Positions 23,936 through 52,900 of a stretch of 64,000 bases of DNA are shown here, piece by piece. Location: the NCBI RefSeq assembly GCF_024868665.1, contig NC_079900.1, positions 3,758,415-3,822,414 on the forward strand, in the 5' to 3' direction. Made by a program: the position numbers and the translations under genes. Origin of the DNA: Triplophysa rosa. Lineage: Eukaryota > Chordata > Actinopteri > Cypriniformes > Nemacheilidae. The notes beneath the pieces are model-generated. The model saw nothing but the letters and a program-made list of their open reading frames with translations, ran no database searches and was not told where the DNA came from. Within the stretch, counting starts at the first letter, position 1; every line of letters starts with the position of its first letter.

Positions 23936-24288
23936 AACACGGACGTTTCGCGAACCCTCACACATTACAAAAAAGCTTCAAATAACGAAGACAAAAATGA
24001 GTCTTAAAATAACAAACAGTCAACTTCTGTCGCGCATTTAACGAAACTGGAATATACAGACAGCTGCGATGAAGGTGAGGACATTCAACGACTAACTTGT
24101 GAACTATTAACTTAACGATCACAACTGAATAAACATTAAACACGATTCGGTGTCGGAGTCGGATTTTGCATGATGTTTGCAGTCCTATGGCCTCATTTTT
24201 CCAGATACTTCACAGACAGATGATTCACAGAAGAGCTTTCAATGACAAATCAAAACAACACTCGTCGGATTCCAGCTGGTGAAAGTAA

Positions 24289-25192
<904 letters not shown>

Positions 25193-26109
25193 TAGGACAA
25201 AAAATGAAACTGTAAAGGTATTAGCAAAGAGACAACGTAAAGGAATTAAGTTTTGGAATTATGTCTATGAAGGGTCGGGACCTGGAAAAAAAACAGGATT
25301 CACAGACGTAAGTTGTACATCAAAAGAGACCTCAGATCACATTCAGCATGTGCAGATGTGAAGGTATACATTTTCTTCAAAACTGATCAAACTGTGCTTT
25401 CTGACATCCATTTGTGAACCCATAACATTTACACAACTTTCCAGATATACATTTGATCAATTCGAGCATTTCCTGGAAATCCAACTCTTTGACTTTCTCT
25501 AGCGTGCACGCTAAGGGGACTCAAAAGCATCTTGTTGCAGTTTATTTGGAATCCTCTTCCGTATCACATTTGACCATTTTTGGACCCGAAAGGTCCCTTG
25601 GAAACGCAGAGGATTGCTCGAGTCATATTACTTTTGTCCAGTTGTGTAAGACGATTACATGAACTCCATAAGCAGTGCCGCACATCATCAAGTTATCCCC
25701 AAAAGAAGGATTAATATAAAAAACCATCAGAACTTTAAATGCTTGGCATTACATTCTCATTCGGCATTAATGGCATAACGACACAAGTCTAGACTTTCCA
25801 TGCCGGCACAAATATACAGAAACATCTTATCAGTTTCAGGTGGTCTCAAAGGAGCGTCACTTTACAGGACTCAGAAATCAGAGATGAGCAGGGCGAAGGG
25901 AACATTTGTTTGGATGGAAGTCGAAAGTGAAAAAATGTCCTTGAAAGGATCACTATAAGCTTACTGGATGATTGAGATGATTCATTTGAATGTGAATGCT
26001 TGATCTGTTCTATTATCTGCAAGATTGTGTCTGGTGTCAAATTTGATTGGGCTGTAATCTGTTTTTCTGCAGACCTTTGACATTTTAACACTGTTGTACA
26101 ATTTCTGTG

Positions 26110-26115
26110 AATAAA
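26110..26115 (+). terminator. Candidate polyadenylation signal of the membrane-protein gene
   Basis: AATAAA about 920 bases downstream of the stop codon, after sequence without other genes. Assignment is by position only. Confidence 0.35.
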
Positions 26116-26509
26116 TGTAACATACCAAGTACATATATGTACCAAGTTCCCTTCCAATGCACAAAACAAGTGAATAGCATTGTGTTGTAGCCTCTCTATA
26201 TAAACTACATTTCTAAAATATATATTTTTTCAATATCTGTGACGTGGTCATCTGCAGTCAAAATAACGAAGACGTTCATCTACAGAATGGGTTAAAATGA
26301 CATTAGGAATCCATACAGGGAGTAAACGTTGAGCGATGGCTAAAGTAAGGCTGATCTCAGACAGGCTATTTCCAAACGTCAGGGCATTACCTTGACCCGG
26401 GCACTTAAGATGTTACGACTTTAAAGCAAGTAAACAAGACATAATCCCTAACCATGCTTTCCCTCAAGCTCTCCTCCCCCAAAGAGCCACAAGTGAGCCT
26501 GCCGAGCAA

Positions 26510-26760
26510 ACCAGCTGCTCTCACAAGACAGTTCACCCAAGAATGAACTCTTTCATTATTTACTCTCTCTCTTCTTCAGAACACAAAATAAAATTATTTT
26601 GAAGATCATTTGTAAACAAACAACATTGAACAGCACCATTGTATGGACACAAAACCATTGAGGCATTTCTCAAAATATCTTCTTTTGTGTTCCACTGAAG
26701 AAAGTGTCACATACAGGTTCAGAACCACATGAATGGGTGAAAAAATAGTTTAATTCATGA
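26510..26760. repeat. Degenerate copy of the TAGTTCACCC MITE
   Basis: ACAGTTCACCCAAGAATGAAC at the left, CTTCAGAACACAAAAT, and ATCTTCTTTTGTGTTCCACTG on the right follow the internal order of the element at 11704-12060. The right terminus has decayed. Confidence 0.65.
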
Positions 26761-27267
26761 ATGAATTATAGCTTCAAAACAAACAGCTTTTAACGAGAAA
26801 GATTTTTAATTTCGGCATTTCTACAGTGGAGGACTTTAATGGTTTTCATTGTATTCATGGCTGTGGCAACAACCCATGTGGCCGTTCATGCAAGGCTTTG
26901 ATGGAAAATGGGCTGTGGAACAAATAACATCAATCAAAATCATGAAATGTGACAGATACTAACCAAATCTTTGATAGTAGATTTTTGTATTTGGCATTTA
27001 GTGGTGCACAATATCGTTTGTTGGGTGACTCAAGGTCACCGCAGTCCACATGCAAAGAAGTGAATATCCTCCTCGCTATTCAAATCCACTACATCTTTGA
27101 TGTCGGTCTGTCCAACACAATTTTTTTAACTAATGCCCGAGCAGAAGAAATGTACCTTGTGGTGTTGTGTTATGATATAGAAAGTAACAACGTCAAGTCC
27201 AGTCAAGACTGTGTCAATGAATCCATATACATGAGTTATTCTACGTAGAGAGACGAGTACGTATAGT

Positions 27268-31606
<4,339 letters not shown>

Positions 31607-31643
31607 GCCGGAGTCGCCTTCTGCTCGGATGAGGAACCGGACG

Positions 31644-31651
31644 TGACGTCA
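31644..31651. promoter_or_regulatory. CRE/ATF palindrome in the farsa promoter
   Basis: A perfect TGACGTCA lies 38-45 bases upstream of the farsa ATG on the minus strand, in a CpG-rich, TATA-less context. The consensus is bound by CREB/ATF family factors. Function here is inferred from sequence and position. Confidence 0.55.
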
Positions 31652-32744
31652 CGCCCATTACCTTACCCACAAGAAAAGAAACGCGCGACGTTAAATTACC
31701 GTAAATAGTTGTTTATTTAGGGTAACTTCAAATAAGTGCTGTTTACGTCCTTAGCATGTGTAAATTAACTTTGATTCTACTACAGTATTTATAGTAAAAC
31801 CATAGTAACCATGAACTTACTATTGTCATATAATAACCAACCTGAACCACGATATTTCCAGTAAATAGTATTAAGGAAAAGGATTAAAAGTACTGTAAAA
31901 CAGGTGCTATTTGTCTAACAATGTTATTCTGTTCGTTTTATTAAATGTTATTCATCTATTTATTTTAATAAATGTATTTAATTTGCTTTTGGTTTGTAGG
32001 CCTATTTATTTACCATACCTAGCCTATTTAGTATCTACTGTATAAAACTATGTACAGGTTTTGTGTATGTGTGTGAAAACGTTATTCTTGAATTGTTTAC
32101 TAAACAAAATGATGGTTAAAGGGAATCATCGAAACATTAACATAGTTTCTAAAGAGTTTGCGTCCTGATGAGGATAATGAGAAATGAAATGTTATATTTC
32201 CATGTTTTTTTTTTTTGGTTCGCTGATACAATAAGAACACATAGGCAAAAGGCATTGTCATAAAAAACAAACATTGAAATAATTAAAATATATTTTTACA
32301 CAGAGAGACACAAAAACACATTGGTTTGGAATGACTCTTATTTGGCATTGCCTAAAAGTCCCATAAAACTGTGGAGCAGACAGTACCATGTGTGGACATT
32401 GGCCTCAGATGAGTTTACTTAAAAGTGGGAATTTTTGCCACAGTGTTTAGAGAGCAAACACACAATGGACAAAAAAAGCTGACGTGCACAAATGCATACA
32501 ATTTTCCCATGTTTTTGATAAAGGCACTTGCCAGGAACCGATAAATATTGCTACAACTTAAACAAACTGAATTGTAATCAGTGTTTCAATAACGGGCATT
32601 CCCCTGATTTGACATGCGGTGCCAAGTTTATGAAACATGTTGACCTTGTTGCCCAATAAGTCCACTTTTTCTCAAATATAAGCTGGGATGGATAAACACA
32701 GTCTGGGTGGCCGGCACTAAACAGCTACGAGCTTAAACCCCAAA
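31652..32744. other. Intergenic between farsa and intelectin (divergent promoters)
   Basis: AT-rich with no exon recognised. A TATA-like AAATATAAG at 32674-32682 lies about 65 bases before the intelectin start codon and could set its transcription start. Confidence 0.4.
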
Positions 32745-34685
<1,941 letters not shown>

Positions 34686-34839
34686 AAGTGTCACTAAACT
34701 GAGTCTACATCCAACATTTGACTTCAAACTGCGTTTATGGATGCGTAACATTGCCAAAATAGCTATTTGTGAAATAAATGTTTGGAAGGAAGAAATGTCC
34801 ATGTAATAATCCATGTATCAGAGTTACACAAAAATGATG

Positions 34840-34845
34840 AATAAA
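34840..34845 (+). terminator. Polyadenylation signal of the intelectin gene
   Basis: AATAAA 155 bases after the stop codon. A second AATAAA lies at 34773-34778 and either could be used. Confidence 0.6.
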
Positions 34846-35106
34846 GTTTGCCCACAAATATTATTTTAAATCATTTTTATTATTTACTCACCCTCCTGCT
34901 TATCCTAACCAGCATACCTATCATGTTAAATTGATAAAAAACTGAATGACCTAAAAGCTGATGACATAAAATTGTTTAAAACCAACCAATTCAGTACGTT
35001 AGACTAAAAAACTGTAAAGACTAAAAAAACCACGATTCTGTCAAAACCTTCACGTGGGTCTGCATTCACGAACACCAGAGATCAGAGATCCTCCAAAATA
35101 AAATCC

Positions 35107-35112
35107 TTTATT
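35107..35112 (-). terminator. Polyadenylation signal of ilf3 (long isoform)
   Basis: TTTATT on the plus strand is AATAAA on the minus strand, about 550 bases beyond the NF110-type stop at 35661. The intelectin and ilf3 genes converge here with about 260 bases between their signals. Confidence 0.6.
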
Positions 35113-35660
35113 ACAAACACCACTCATTCTTCAACATTGTTCAGCAAAAAATAAAAAGGTCCCCCGTCTCCAAAAAAAGCCGAACGCTACAACGACCTGA
35201 CACACGACAACCTTCACAATCACAACCACTTAAAACATAACATCACATGTGCATTCTTACTTTAAATGAATAGCCAACAATCACGGTAATGAAATGTTGC
35301 TGGTCAGCTGGAGGAAAGAAAAAAACAAAAAAACGAAAGATTTACAGCTCGAGACTAACACATTTTTACAAGTCAGAATGGTTAAAATCAGGTGTGGATG
35401 TCGCAGCGGAATATCTAACAGCAGGTCTTCACATGCTTTGCTTCGGACAGCAGTTTGGGGGAGTTTACAGGTTGAAAGAACTCAAACTTAAAGAAACCTA
35501 GAAATACACTATTCTGCACAAAGTTGAAAGACACTGCCATTTGTTTTCCTTAAAGTCCAAGGTGGTCTGATGGTGATTGGAGCCAAAGATTGCGAACTCT
35601 AGAATGAAAAGCGAGACAAGGGTCGACGCTCAATCGCCACCCATCGCACGACGGTCAGTT

Positions 35661-44495
<8,835 letters not shown>

Positions 44496-45363
44496 CTGTA
44501 ACAAAATACAATCACGGAAGGCATAAAAACATAGAAAACATCTGACCAAGTATAACAAATATTTTGAAACAACAAACAAGAAAACAACCAAACTTTTTTT
44601 TACAACAATACACTTCATCAGACGAGGTTCATGCAAAGCATCTAAGACACAATCTCTTCAATCACAAACACTTCCCCGTTTCTCTAAACAATGCGATTAC
44701 AAAGAAAACAACGAAATACGCATTTGTAGTCATCTCATCTCACTGTACAAATGAATATAATATTAAAAGTTGTTTCACAAAAATAACACGGGGAAATTCG
44801 GTATAGACAACAGCCGTGCGGCCATTTTAATGCAGACAATGGGGTCATTTGTTCATCCAAGTGCTGAAACACGATGTAACGTAACCTTCACGAAATAGCA
44901 TATACAACATAATCATTGAACTGTGTATTTTGCATTAATGATGTTAAATCTATTTCAAAGTAGGTCTGGAGCTTTCCAGATTTCAAGACACGATCACAGA
45001 CATTAAACATAAAATGGTCGTGACCCTTCCCCCAAACGGGATAAAAGCAGGATAAAAATTCAATTGTCAATTTCAGTAGAAAAACGAGATGTTAGACAAA
45101 TTCACACGATTTACGTAATCACAAATGTAGCAAAAACGTTAAATGAATCCCGAATGGTCGCTCTGTTGCTAAAATGTATGATGTGCTAGCATGTTAGCCG
45201 TTAGCCGCCGCCTTTGTGGCACGTATATACGCATGTGCAGTTTACGTCAAACAACTTTCAATACAGCACTGTATTGACAATAAAAACCAAGAATTAAACC
45301 GATATATTCTCACTTCAAATCAACAGGAACGCCTATATTATTATATATTGATGATTCACTCAC

Positions 45364-45460
45364 CAGGTTCAGCGACAAAGATGAGGCCAGCCGCTGTTGA
45401 GAATCAGCGCGAGTGAAAAATGCATTTGCACGTCACGTGGTCTAAGGAGACCAATAGGAT
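45364..45460 (-). promoter_or_regulatory. ilf3 first exon and promoter
   Basis: A donor GTGAG follows CCTG on the minus strand at 45363/45364, ending a noncoding exon that begins near 45410-45420. Upstream on the minus strand are an E-box CACGTG (45434-45439, USF/MYC type) and a CCAAT box on the plus strand (45451-45455), with no TATA box. This fits a housekeeping promoter. The transcription start is inferred. Confidence 0.5.
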
Positions 45461-47012
45461 CAATCAACGAGGCGTGGTTTCTACGTACAGCAAAATCGCA
45501 TGTAAAACTAGACGCATAAATAAAACGGGCTTTCTAGCTGTTTGAACGACCACGGAGACTTTTATGAATGCGTTTCTTTTTAAAGACATTTTTTTACGAC
45601 ATGTGATCAAGTATTTGCGTTCACATTAACGTATAAGGCGTTAATCTTTTTCGGTATGAGTCACAGACAGTGTATAGCGTAGGATCAATCGCTAGGGGGC
45701 GATGCAACACTTTAATACAATAAAACACGTTCGCTGCATATACAATTTTGAGTCTCTCAGCCAGAACATACTGTCATGTGATCATAAAATAGGATGAATC
45801 AGTTTGTGAGAGAATAAACAATAGGCCTATGTAAAGTTGAAATTTATAATTATAATATGCTTATACAAAACTTTGCATGGTTGTATTATTCACGATGCAA
45901 CAATCATGGCATTGTGTGTTTGAAATGTTTGCATTGGCAGACAGATAAAGAGAGACTTTTGCACATTTTCCTTTTACTTTTCATGATCACAGATAATTAA
46001 GGAAAATACAAATATACAAACAGAAGAACACTGAAACCATTATAACATCTAGCTTATATTTCTGCACAAGTAAAAGCTCTGCTTTTACATGGCTGTAAAA
46101 TTTACACTTAACATTTGTCGATATTTGACTTTCTACATGCATGACTGCTGAAAACAGCACATCTTAAATTAACAATAGAATTAAAACAGCTTGGATCTAA
46201 AAAAAGCTTTGGATGAAGAGCTCACTTAACGGTAACACTTTACATTAAGGTATCCTTTATGAAGCATTTATAAATGTGTTCATTAATGACTAATAAGTCA
46301 TTTACAAATGCATTATAAAGCAGCTATAACTGCATGAATTAAAAGGGGGATTCTAACGAAATACCTGCCAAATAATTCTTATACCTGCTCACTATTTGGC
46401 AGGTATTTCGTTAGAATCCCTCTTTTTATTCATGCAGTTACAACTGCTTCATAATGCATTTGTAAATGACTTATTTATCATTAATGAACACGTTTATAAA
46501 TGCTTTATAAAGGGTACCTTAATGTAAAGTGTTACCCACTTAACAATGACTGACAGATTCAAATGCGCAAATGGCACACGATCCTACATAAGCCACTATT
46601 AAATCACACAGCTAGGTACAAACAACATTTATTTGACTCCTGATTTCTTTTGATATTTCCATCCTTTTATGTACATTTTTAAAACTGGAATCATTGTCAT
46701 GAAATTTAGTTTGACTGGCCATTATAATTACAGTCCTTCACTTATTCACAATTCACATGTTTATATTAATGAAGAAGACATCGAGAGAGCATGTCAAACT
46801 CTCGTTTCACATTTAATTAAGCAGAACGAATCCATCACGTTGTTTGACGTCTCTGTGGTTGATCAAGAGTATCCAGTATACTTCTTCTAGTGTATCCATT
46901 ATTCTAGCAAAGGTGTATGTACTACTTTCAATTACACTGCAGTGCAAAGATATGGTCATATTTGTCCATCTCCTTGTCCTTTCCACGTGGCAGCCCTTAA
47001 TCACACACTCCA
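45461..47012. other. Intergenic between ilf3 and ptger1
   Basis: Apart from the foldback element at 46231-46535 I see no gene. AAATAAATG on the minus strand at 46628-46633 is a candidate polyadenylation signal for ptger1. Confidence 0.4.
46231..46535. mobile_element. Foldback MITE with GGTAACACTTTAC termini
   Basis: GGTAACACTTTACATTAAGGTA at the left is mirrored by TACCTTAATGTAAAGTGTTACC at the right. The pairing continues almost to the centre, where CGAAATACCTGCCAAATA is mirrored by TATTTGGCAGGTATTTCG. Near-perfect 150-bp arms suggest a rather recent insertion. Confidence 0.9.
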
Positions 47013-48824
47013 TCAATTCAGATTAATGGCCTTTTTCACTGAGTTCTGCAAGGAGCTAATCTCCCAGCGCCGGAATGTGCTTCCCCTGAGGTCATTGCGG
47101 CCGGTGGTTAAGCGGTAGATCTTCCTGAGGACGGCCCGGCGTAGGAGAATGTAGACCCAAGGGTCCAGGATCTGGTTAAAGGCAGCGAGACGCACTCCCA
47201 GTACCATTAAACTTTTGTAGGTCTGTAAATCACACTCGTCCCTCATAGAACCACTGTATGAGCGGATGACTGACATTAGTCCAAAGACCTGTACAAAAGA
47301 AGAGTCATTTAGTCAGTACCATATAACATTCATGCACTTAAAGCAAGAAATTATTTAACCATTAAAATAGATGGTAAACTCAATTTAGCTTTTACTTTTT
47401 TTAAATAATTTTTTACAAAGAAATAAAAATTATTCTTGGCATGCAAACTCAAATACTGCTAACATATTACAAAATATTTTCATTGCACTTAATAGCTTTT
47501 AATGTGAGAGCTCGGTCGTCTTCTTTTTGAATATGTTTTAACATTTATTATACATCTGTTTCATTTATCTGTTTTATTTATTTTATAATTACATTTCTTG
47601 ATTTAATACTTCACAGTTTCATAATTTCAAAAACAAATATTTATATTTGAGTTATCTTGTATGTTATAGATACAAGTAAGTATATAATATATTTGAGATC
47701 TCTATATTTCTATATTATATATATTTTGGTACCTATTTCATTTTTATTATGAAACAAAATTATAATTCAACATTGTACATTATAATTCAAATAATAATAG
47801 TGAAACTTAGAATGTATATATAATATGTAACCATTATAATAACATAAAAAATAAAACATAAAACGAAAATGTTTTATATCATAATTACTGTAATGTTGTA
47901 ATAAATGCCATCAGTTGTCTTTGCCCTGTTGTAAGTTGTAATGCTCATACTCACCAGCAGAGGGCTCCAGCAGATACAAGAAGTGACCATAATGCCCACC
48001 AGCTGTGCCACCATCTCAATATCATGTGAGTGAGTTGATCTCTGGTGGCCTGTCCTCCTGCGGACCCGGGCGATGACCAGCGTCACGCCGCTGATTGTGT
48101 TGCATATAAATGCCACGGCCAGTGACGCCAGTCCTAGTCCAGAAAAGAGCAGCACAAAAATCACATCTGTGATGGTCGTGTCTTTGCCATCTGTGATCGC
48201 TGGGTCCTTATTAAACACCTTAATAAAGCACCATGTCCTTGGGTACTGGTAGGTATATCTGCCCAAGTTAAATGAGGGCAGAATTGCTACAAACAATGCC
48301 AATAACCATATCATCACCAATAGCATCTTGGTGTACGCAGTGCATACAACTCGGGCGTGCAAAAGAGGCCGTGTCACGCCCATGCAGCGCTCAGCTGCCA
48401 TCACACACCCGAGAAAGAGCGGGCACAGGCCGAAGAACACCATACTGCCACCTAAAAAAGTGCAGGTGGAATCGGTTTGGGAATTACACGGCCCAGTGTC
48501 ACCCATGTAGAGGCGCATAACCAGGACGCCAGGGATAACGTGACCGGCGAGGTCCGTGGCCACTAGGGAACTGGCAAAAAGAAGAAAGGTGGCTTTGGAA
48601 CGTTTGCGCAGGTGAGCGTAAGCTTTGGCCAGGATGATGAGAGCTATGATGTTGGACACGATGCCCAGTGTCATGGACAGGGCAGCTACCGTCGGGCTGG
48701 TTGTGTGGGTGGTCAGGTTTTCCTTGCATCGCACTGGTTCCACCCCAGATAAGTTCTGCGTCTGATTGGCGAGGGGCTCTCCCGCATCCAGAGCTGAAGA
48801 GTTGCATTGCTGGATAGCTAACAT
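47013..48824 (-). CDS. ptger1: Prostaglandin E2 receptor EP1-like GPCR (381 aa)
   Basis: Two coding exons on the minus strand, 48824-47955 and 47288-47013 (TGA), join in phase 0 to 382 codons. The single intron falls after CICWSPLL in TM6, the usual site in prostanoid receptor genes. Extracellular start with sequons (N8-S-S, NQT, NLS, NLT), seven hydrophobic helices, the prostanoid form of DRY (AAERCMGVTRP), the ECL2 signature GRYTYQYPRTWCF, and in TM7 RLAAFNQILDPWVYILL, where the Arg contacts the ligand carboxylate in this family and DPWVY replaces NPxxY. The long third loop with RVRRRTGHQRSTHSHD and the short tail match EP1 better than EP2-EP4. EP1 is a plasma-membrane receptor coupling to calcium signalling. 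Fish have several ptger1 copies and I cannot say which one this is. Confidence 0.88.
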
Positions 48825-49092
48825 CTCCAGGCTATGGGATGAGGACCATTAACCCCAGAGATGCATACCTGAAGAGAAAAGAAAAAAGAGTGATTTAAAT
48901 AACTCTGATCAACACCCCTGTGCATTTACAGCAGGGATGACGAGTATTTAACTGCATTTGGTCAAATATTCCATTGTTATTTGGATTTATTAGCAAACCA
49001 GTAAGCAGTATTCATGAATGCATCATGAAACATGAATTCATGGCTGATCTGTTAAAGTATCAAGCAGAATGTCATCCTTCTTGTTTTTACAC

Positions 49093-49121
49093 TTTTATTT
49101 ATTTATTTATTTATTTATTTT
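49093..49121. repeat. (TTTA)n microsatellite
   Basis: Seven TTTA units in the 5' region of ptger1. Confidence 0.95.
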
Positions 49122-49693
49122 TGTTTAAACACTAACATCCATTGAGAGAAATGACAGGCCTTCTGGCGTGTGTATATACTGACACGCCTTTAAGAAAGTT
49201 GGCGGACCGAGTGAATAGAAACATTGTTTTTCACAATTTCCTCCTCAGGGTACACGAGAACGCAAAAAGCGCAGCACAAATTTCAACACTTCTGACCATT
49301 GACCAAAACACGGTTATTTCCAGGAACAACTGCTTAAATATAATTGAAAAAATATGCGTGAGCAATATGTAAGGACACTTCAAAATGTTTTGGCAGGCAG
49401 ATTAACAGGTTTTTATGGAACCAAACATGCATAAGCACCTGACTGCATACACCAAAGTAAATGTAGAGAGCTGGGTCAGATCAGCTGGAAATACTAGGTC
49501 ACTTTACATGTACACAAACATACAAGCTTTAACCTCTCGTCTTTCTTTAATCTGTGTCTTTAAAAAGCTATTTAAGCAATTTGCAAATGACAAAAAGGCA
49601 ATGTAGGTGGCATTAAGAATTTAACGCAGGAGAGAGAATAACGAGAATAAACTTTTTCTAAAACACGTATAATAAGCAAAAAGACAAACTCAC

Positions 49694-49984
49694 CATTTGA
49701 TCTGCATTTTAAAAAATCCACGTTTGGGTCACTCCACCTAAACAGCATCTTCACTTTTAACAGCACATAAACGTCATTAAGAATCGACGATAGATTTCCG
49801 TCTTTGGAGTGTCTTTCCAGAAAAATGCTATCACTACTATTCAGAATACGAGCTTTGTTTTTACTACTACTGCAGTATGTATAGTCCGAAAACACCCTGA
49901 ATGCGCGGCAACAGAGAGACGTTGATCTCAGGTTTTATTAGCTCGTGCACTGGCCAGTGATCCGCGCGCGCTGCTGTATTTATA
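49694..49984 (-). promoter_or_regulatory. ptger1 TATA promoter and noncoding first exon
   Basis: On the minus strand TATAAATA (49977-49984 on the plus strand) sits in a GC-rich flank (CGCGCGCGG). A splice donor AAATG/GTGAGTTTG at 49694/49693 lies about 290 bases downstream, so the first exon would run from about 49950 to 49694. The matching acceptor CTCTTCAG lies just before the coding exon near 48869. Inferred from motifs and spacing. Confidence 0.5.
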
Positions 49985-52900
49985 GCGCAGGACACGCTCT
50001 CTTAAAGGAGAAAAGTACGCGCTCACTCACCGATGCTGCAGTCTACAGACATGCATAAACTGACCACCTACGCGATGCGACAGTTTTATTTGATTTATTT
50101 ATTTGGCATTAAATGGGCTCGTGCATGTTGGACATTGTAGTTGAGGGCGGAGGTGTGAGCGCACACAGTTTGGGCACCTATGATTGCGCATCAGTTTTGG
50201 ACATCAGATGTATAAGACGCTTTTGTGGGAAAGATAAGGACGTGAGCACCATTTTTTGGCCGTCATGAGCGTTTAGGGTCATAGTAAATGTGTGTGATAA
50301 GAGTAATAGTAAATTCATCAAAACTGTTGAAAAACACAAATGGAGCTTTGGGAATTAGGCCTACAGTAGGCTATGTAGTAACAAAAATGTTGTTTGAATA
50401 TTTTGGTCAGGAAAAGTAATCTTAAACATTTTAGCATACACCTTCAAATTCATATTTTAAGACCATGACAAACATTTCAGCTAAGTGACCCATATGCTCT
50501 TGAAAAGGTTATGTAGATGCATGTGTATGTTTGGACATACTGTGGGTCAGCTGTATGTACATTGTGCCCTGAAAACCTTTTTCTTAACTGTGAGTGTTTT
50601 GACCTGTCAGTGAAGACTACATACAATACATTTTTCAAGGACAGTTTCAGCACTAACACCTGACCGCTTACACAACAGTCTGATATAGCCAAATAAATGG
50701 AATGCACACCATAAACCTAATGCACCAAGCACTACACCAGTGTGCCTCTTGGCTAGGCCCTGTTTGAATTTGAAGCTAAATTTAGCCAGTAATGGCAGGG
50801 GGAGCGTATTTTTACAGATGCGAACATATGTCAGATACTGTTCCCCCCGTGTTCCATAAGATAGAAAGTCCACATGTCTCACATTTACACTGCTGACTTT
50901 TAACACCACAACAAGTAGATGCTAGAAGAGTTCAAGGCGGCTACCAGGGCAGAATTTGCATTTGAGTCTTGGATTTGACAGTTCTGGGATATGAGACCCA
51001 GAATTATAACATTCCAAACTGAAGGACACCGGGGAAGAAAGGAGGAGAAATGAGTCAAAAGAGAATGTGAAAGGTGCACATTTTTCTTTTCTTTTTTTGG
51101 CTGTAAAAGAACAATTTCTGTTCAGCTGTAAGAGGTACTGACAGGGCTTGTAAATTTTGTACTTTCTGCACAACTAGAGAATGCTTTATGGCTGTCATCT
51201 TAAAAAAAAAAACTAAAACTATATAAAGTAGTTCGTTTAGAGTCCACAGTTGCTCTGACACTGTAACGTTACTGTTTTTGGTACTGACTTCCTAAACAGC
51301 ATTCTTTTGGCACTAATCTGAAAGACATAACAAATACCAGTCCATGGAAAGGTTGGTTACATTTGCATCATATCCTTTAAATATCAGGCATATCATAATC
51401 CCAGATTGTCAATGCTGAATACTGTTCTATATTTAGACATTCTGATAAATTCCTTCAGGGAAGAATAACACAACAATCCAAGCTTATTCATACATACAAT
51501 TTTGAAGACAACGTTTGATGTCGAAAAAGGTCTAAATGGCCCTTTTAATATCTCAATTCTTTAAATGTTGTTCTGCCATGAACACACATTTCTTGGATTG
51601 AAGAATGCATGTCCATACAGTGGAAGTCAATGGGAGTACAATGTTGTTTGGTTACCAACGTTCTTTAAAATATCTTCTTTTCTGTTCTGCAGAATAACAT
51701 AAGAGTGAGTAAATGATGACAATAATATTATTTGGGTGAACTATCCCTTTAAGATCTCATACACATCTTGCACACATCAAGTAATCTTGTGTTTTTTCAC
51801 CATAGGCAATTGTGGTATCACAGGAAAATATAATGCAGGAACAGTCTGGTCTGTGATAAAGGAACATGCATAAGAATTTGATTTGCCTTCATTCCCGCAG
51901 GCTTTCCGGGATCAAACGTGAATAAAGACATGGTTTGGATTAGAATACAAACCAAAGGTTACAAAGGAGTCAATAAGATATACTTCTTAATATATTATCT
52001 CCATAATATCTCTATTGCATTTCCTAGACAGCATTGAGAATCCACTTGTTAAGTGGCGTAAGGAATACCCGGGTCCAAGCCTCGAACTGCTGATTTATAT
52101 CACAAATTTAAGCTTACATTTGAATAAACCCATGGTGTACACTAGTCTCCAGGCTCACGGCTTCTCCGAGATCAATATTGTAATAAATCTTAAAAATGAT
52201 TCACTGGCCGTCTGGGATTTTGTTATGGAGATAAAGGTTACGATGTTTGTAGTTTGACTTTGGCGTCTGATAGAGCGTTTGGACCTGGAAGCGGTGATGC
52301 GTGATGTACTTAACAAGCGGATTCTGTAAATGAAGGGCAAATTTTGTCTTTTGGCTATACATCTCTGTTTCTCAGATTTGCCTTCTCTTAAAAACATCTT
52401 TAGTACCTACAGATCTCAACAACATGCAGATTGAGGCACTAAACTCATAATGACTTCCTGTAGTTTTCTGGCATCGGGCGTCTTTTGTGGCTTTGGTTGT
52501 TCCGATTGACTGAACCATTATGAGCGGATACAGTCGAGCATCTTCAAGCCACAGAATTACAGGTCATCACCCAAACACAGAACAATAATTTGGCCTTGGA
52601 AGAATTCGATCGAGAATTCGGTCACGGCAAATCTGGGCAAAGTTGAAAGATCTCATCTAAAACGGGTCTTCTCAAAAGAAAAATCCAAAAAGCTTCTTAG
52701 TTCTGTCTATAAGAACCAACAGGGATCTCGTTTGTGGTTTTTCTGTCAACCATTATACCCCTCATTACATTTCAGTCACATAAGCTGAATTGATGGATGT
52801 GATATACAATCACATGATGGCTTTGCTTATGATTTTTGCTAAATGCTGCAAATGGGATGAGTATTTCAGTGAATCCTGACCTCACTGGGCTCTAGCGAGA

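Noticed and set aside
48272..48520. Plus-strand ORF within ptger1
   Set aside because: Shadow of the receptor coding exon on the opposite strand.
50607..50909. 100-codon minus ORF
   Set aside because: No splice context, homology or codon-usage support; length is within chance for this window size.
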